From assembly GCA_004124295.1 (NCBI GenBank), contig SCKI01000017.1:1-43809 (forward strand): 43,809 nt of DNA, in the 5' to 3' direction. Positions 41,513-43,809 of the stretch are shown here, one piece after another. The DNA is from Fidelibacterota bacterium. GTDB taxonomy: Bacteria; Fidelibacterota; Marinisomatia; SCGC-AAA003-L08; TS1B11. The notes under the pieces were generated by a model. That model had not been told where the DNA came from. It saw nothing but the letters and a program-made list of their open reading frames with translations, and did not search any database. Every line of letters begins with the position of its first letter. Position 1 is the first letter of the stretch. The translations under genes and the position numbers were made by a program.

Positions 41513-42685
41513 TTAAAATTTGTGGCCGGCATGCTGGCCCATCAGGAATTCGAACTGGAGCCAGATGCCGAAAATGTTGTCCCGGTCCAGAAAGGCGCCA
41601 TCATCAAGATTGGTCTGCAGGCGGACCTTTGAAAATTCGGACGGGTAGTAACTGAGGTTGGCCGACCAGCGGCTGCGGTCAGCGCTTCCATCGGCCGGTC
41701 CACCGCTGGCATAAACCTGGCCGTGGCGCAGCCCCGCGATCCAGCCCCGCTTGAAACCCCACTGGACCTGCCCGTACCAACCGGCATCCTCCAGGGTTGC
41801 CGCCGGCAGACCGGCCTCTGCATTGGCCGAGGCGTCATATTGCCGCCACATGCCCTCGAATTGCAGCGTCACGAATGGCCAGCCCTGGTCAGTTGCCGGA
41901 GGCTGCCACTTGGCGAACAGATCGGCCCCCAGAATTGTGGTGGCGCCGTCGGGTCCGGTCCGGTTGGGGCCGAACAGGCCCGACAGTCCGACATTGACGG
42001 CCAGGTTGGCAGATGGAACAAAGGCATTGAGCCAGGTGACTGTTTTGAGAAGATCGGCCAGGCCGGCGGCTTCACGCTCCACCAGGGGGCGGTCCAGGAA
42101 CAGTTCCTCCTCGGGCGATCCCAGGAAGCTGACCGCCGTTTCACCGTTGGCATTCTGCAGGCCGCCGGTCAGTTCGGAGTACCACGGCAGGGGCGTGAGC
42201 CAGGAGATGCGCCCACCGGGCCCCCGTAGGCCGTCGCCCCCCATGAAGCGGTTATTGACCAGGGGCTGGTCCACGTAGCTCCAGCTATGCGGATGCTGGG
42301 GATTGAGCCGCCCGAAGCCGGTGAAAAAGGTCCCGGCCCGGACCTGCAGTCCCAGGGGCATGCTGCGGGTGGTCAGAAACGCCTCTTCCACCTCCAGCAG
42401 GGACTCCCCCTCGGCGTCGATTTGAAAGATAAGGTGGACTTCGCCGTTAAGGAACGGGTCGATGGCCCCGGTGAGGGAGAGTTCCAGGTTTTGCACCGTA
42501 AAGCCCGTTACCCGCGGATCGTGGGCGCCACTCTGCAGTGCGAGCAAATCCGCGCCGCTGACTGTGGCCCCTCCGGCGCTGAACAGGCCGCTGAAAGAGA
42601 GATTGACGTAACGGGTCTGGGCCGTCTGGGGCAATAAGGGGGTAGCTGTCAAGGCTATGGCGGTTATGACCGTCATCATGCGCAC
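41513..42685 (-). CDS. Outer-membrane porin-like protein of the zinc/manganese operon
   Basis: A 390-residue protein. GTG 42685 has AGGAG 8 nt upstream (ATG codons follow at once). Signal peptide (VITAIALTATPLLPQTAQ). The mature part resembles phosphate-selective-porin-type or zinc-operon outer-membrane barrels: NGEVHLIFQIDAEG, VEEAFLTTRS, RAGTFFTGFGRLNPQHPHSW, WGFKRGWIAGLRHGQVYASG, and a terminal strand ending GHKF with final Phe. Twenty-one bp upstream of the binding-protein gene, so it probably passes the metal across the outer membrane (inference). Confidence 0.85.
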   Translation of the reverse strand: MRMMTVITAIALTATPLLPQTAQTRYVNLSFSGLFSAGGATVSGADLLALQSGAHDPRVTGFTVQNLELSLTGAIDPFLNGEVHLIFQIDAEGESLLEVEEAFLTTRSMPLGLQVRAGTFFTGFGRLNPQHPHSWSYVDQPLVNNRFMGGDGLRGPGGRISWLTPLPWYSELTGGLQNANGETAVSFLGSPEEELFLDRPLVEREAAGLADLLKTVTWLNAFVPSANLAVNVGLSGLFGPNRTGPDGATTILGADLFAKWQPPATDQGWPFVTLQFEGMWRQYDASANAEAGLPAATLEDAGWYGQVQWGFKRGWIAGLRHGQVYASGGPADGSADRSRWSANLSYYPSEFSKVRLQTNLDDGAFLDRDNIFGIWLQFEFLMGQHAGHKF

Positions 42686-42759
42686 GATAATTTCTCCTGA
42701 TTCAGGTAAGTTGAGATGCCCCGCCTATCGCAGGCCGGGATGTCTTCAGGCGGATGGAA

Positions 42760-43086
42760 TCAGGCTAGGGGCGGTGCGCGAGGGGAGCAGCCGGTGACGG
42801 CAGGGCTACTGCAGGACTGGTCGCCATGCAGCGGCAGGTCCCTGGAGAACGCCAGCAGAACGGCCCCGGGCGGAGACTGCGCCAGGGCCAGCAAAGTCCG
42901 GCCCCCTTTGAGCCAGCGACAGTCTTCGTGATGGATACCGTGCAGGTCTCCGGTACTGTCATGGGAGGCCAACTGGAGCGGAATGGTATGCCCGAAGCAG
43001 TGCGGCTGCAGATCGGCAAGGGACACCGATAACGGGGCCAGCAGCACCGCAATGGATAGGGCGGAAGTGATTAACGGCTTCAGCAT
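42760..43086 (-). CDS. Small exported His/Cys protein, possibly DUF2946-like
   Basis: A 108-residue protein with a signal peptide (LITSALSIAVLLAPLSVSLA). It has a His/Cys-rich segment (PHCFGHTIPLQL, then GIHHEDCRWL) and ends CSPRAPPLA, recalling small DUF2946-type proteins beside metal-uptake genes. No ribosome site is visible before ATG 43086. It heads the porin/ABC set and might bind or sense metal. The family assignment is tentative. Confidence 0.5.
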   Translation of the reverse strand: MLKPLITSALSIAVLLAPLSVSLADLQPHCFGHTIPLQLASHDSTGDLHGIHHEDCRWLKGGRTLLALAQSPPGAVLLAFSRDLPLHGDQSCSSPAVTGCSPRAPPLA

Positions 43087-43157
43087 GGAGCGTCAATTTA
43101 ACCCCGCAGGAGGCGCTTGACAGGAAAAGCGTCGAACTGTCTGCCCCCTGCGCTACC

Positions 43158-43809
43158 CTACTGAAAAATATAGGCCTTCCCGGTCAAAACTCCGGCGCTG
43201 GTTATACCGGGTACCCCCACGATGATCACGCCGCCACTAGCGGCAACGTACTCGCCGAAATAGTCTCCACCCTGGGCATCGGAGGCGGTGAGCTGGACCA
43301 CTTCGGTCCACACCCCGCCGACGCTTTCAAATATATAGGCCGCCCCGGCGGCACTGCCACCGCCGTCATGCCCTGCGGCCCCTACGACGACCTCGTTCCC
43401 CCTGAAGGCTACAGCCGAACCGAAAAAGGCTTCAGTTTGGGCATCAGAGGCGGTGAGCTTGGCCACTTCGGTCCACATCCCGCCGACGCTTTCAAAGACA
43501 TAGGCAGCCCCAGCAAGGGTCCCGTCGAGGGATTCAGTGAAATCCCCCACCACCACCACATTCCCGCTGATGGCCACTTCGCGGCCAAAGGTATCAAAAG
43601 TCTGGGCATCAGCATCAGAGGCGGTCAGTATGGCTACTTCGCTCCAGATGCCGCCGCTGCTCTCAAAGACATAGGCAGCCCCGCTCTGATTCTTATTTTG
43701 ACCCCCATTTGTCCCCACAATGACCACATCGCCGCTGATCGCTACGGACTTACCGAAAGCATCAAAATCGCGGGCGTCGGAGGCGGTGAGCTGGACCACT
43801 TCGGTCCAC
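43158..43809 (-). CDS. FG-GAP repeat protein, N-terminus beyond window
   Basis: The frame is open to the right edge, so the start is missing; at least 217 residues remain. It is made of FG-GAP (integrin-alpha-like) repeats of about 63 residues: LTASDA, then FGxxVAISG, VVVVG, GAAYVFES and GGxWTEV, copied three and a half times with very similar DNA. It ends GKAYIFQ-stop without a T9SS tail. Probably a large secreted or surface protein. Confidence 0.85.
   Translation of the reverse strand, partial: WTEVVQLTASDARDFDAFGKSVAISGDVVIVGTNGGQNKNQSGAAYVFESSGGIWSEVAILTASDADAQTFDTFGREVAISGNVVVVGDFTESLDGTLAGAAYVFESVGGMWTEVAKLTASDAQTEAFFGSAVAFRGNEVVVGAAGHDGGGSAAGAAYIFESVGGVWTEVVQLTASDAQGGDYFGEYVAASGGVIIVGVPGITSAGVLTGKAYIFQ

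Overview
The window is from a GC-rich, diderm bacterium. It probably belongs to the FCB group and most likely to Neomarinimicrobiota (Marinimicrobia) or a close relative. The evidence is a T9SS/FlgD-like C-terminal sorting domain ending in a KMVLLK tail, a DUF5916 outer-membrane protein, a Bacteroidota-type alternative GlmU, and several large secreted beta-helix, FG-GAP and BNR proteins. No rRNA, tRNA, IS element or CRISPR array was recognised. The taxonomic call is inference.

Layout. 1-7.6 kb (minus): a secretion or surface set with a CsgG-like protein, a tail-fibre-like protein with four 138-bp repeats, and a giant beta-helix/FG-GAP/Fn3/LamG protein cut by the left edge. 8.2-11.2 kb: a tail-to-tail pair consisting of a class III nucleotide cyclase with a CqsS-type six-helix membrane receptor domain (plus) and a CqsA-type autoinducer synthase (minus). 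This is the most exciting locus: a quorum-sensing system apparently wired directly to a cyclic nucleotide. 11.7-12.5 kb: an AT-rich, probably imported PD-(D/E)XK nuclease. 12.7-19.4 kb: two paralogous lipoproteins, a GlmU-like enzyme, a DUF5916 protein, MsrB and a DUF1460 protein.

19.6-25.5 kb (minus): an ECF sigma factor, a zinc-finger anti-sigma factor, an unannotated 46-residue Cys-rich secreted peptide, a membrane-anchored unknown, an HMA metal-binding protein, an outer-membrane barrel, an HMA-like protein with an in-frame UGA exactly where GMTCxxC has its first Cys (candidate selenoprotein with a SECIS-like hairpin), a TlpA-like thioredoxin and a further HMA-fold-like protein. Together they look like a metal- or redox-handling programme under an envelope-stress sigma factor.

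25.7-28.5 kb (minus): NAD salvage genes pncA and pncB, and a TIGR01777 epimerase. 28.6-32.4 kb: a frameshifted S8 protease with sorting domain, a chimeric BNR lipoprotein and decayed gene fragments. 32.4-39.2 kb: a DUF4097 repeat protein, an SDR, a two-component system and an acidic Ca-binding-like lipoprotein. 39.2-43.1 kb (minus): a zinc/manganese ABC uptake operon without its ATPase, abutting a 5'-truncated S9 peptidase. The right edge holds a partial FG-GAP protein.

All functions are read from sequence by eye. No database search was run.
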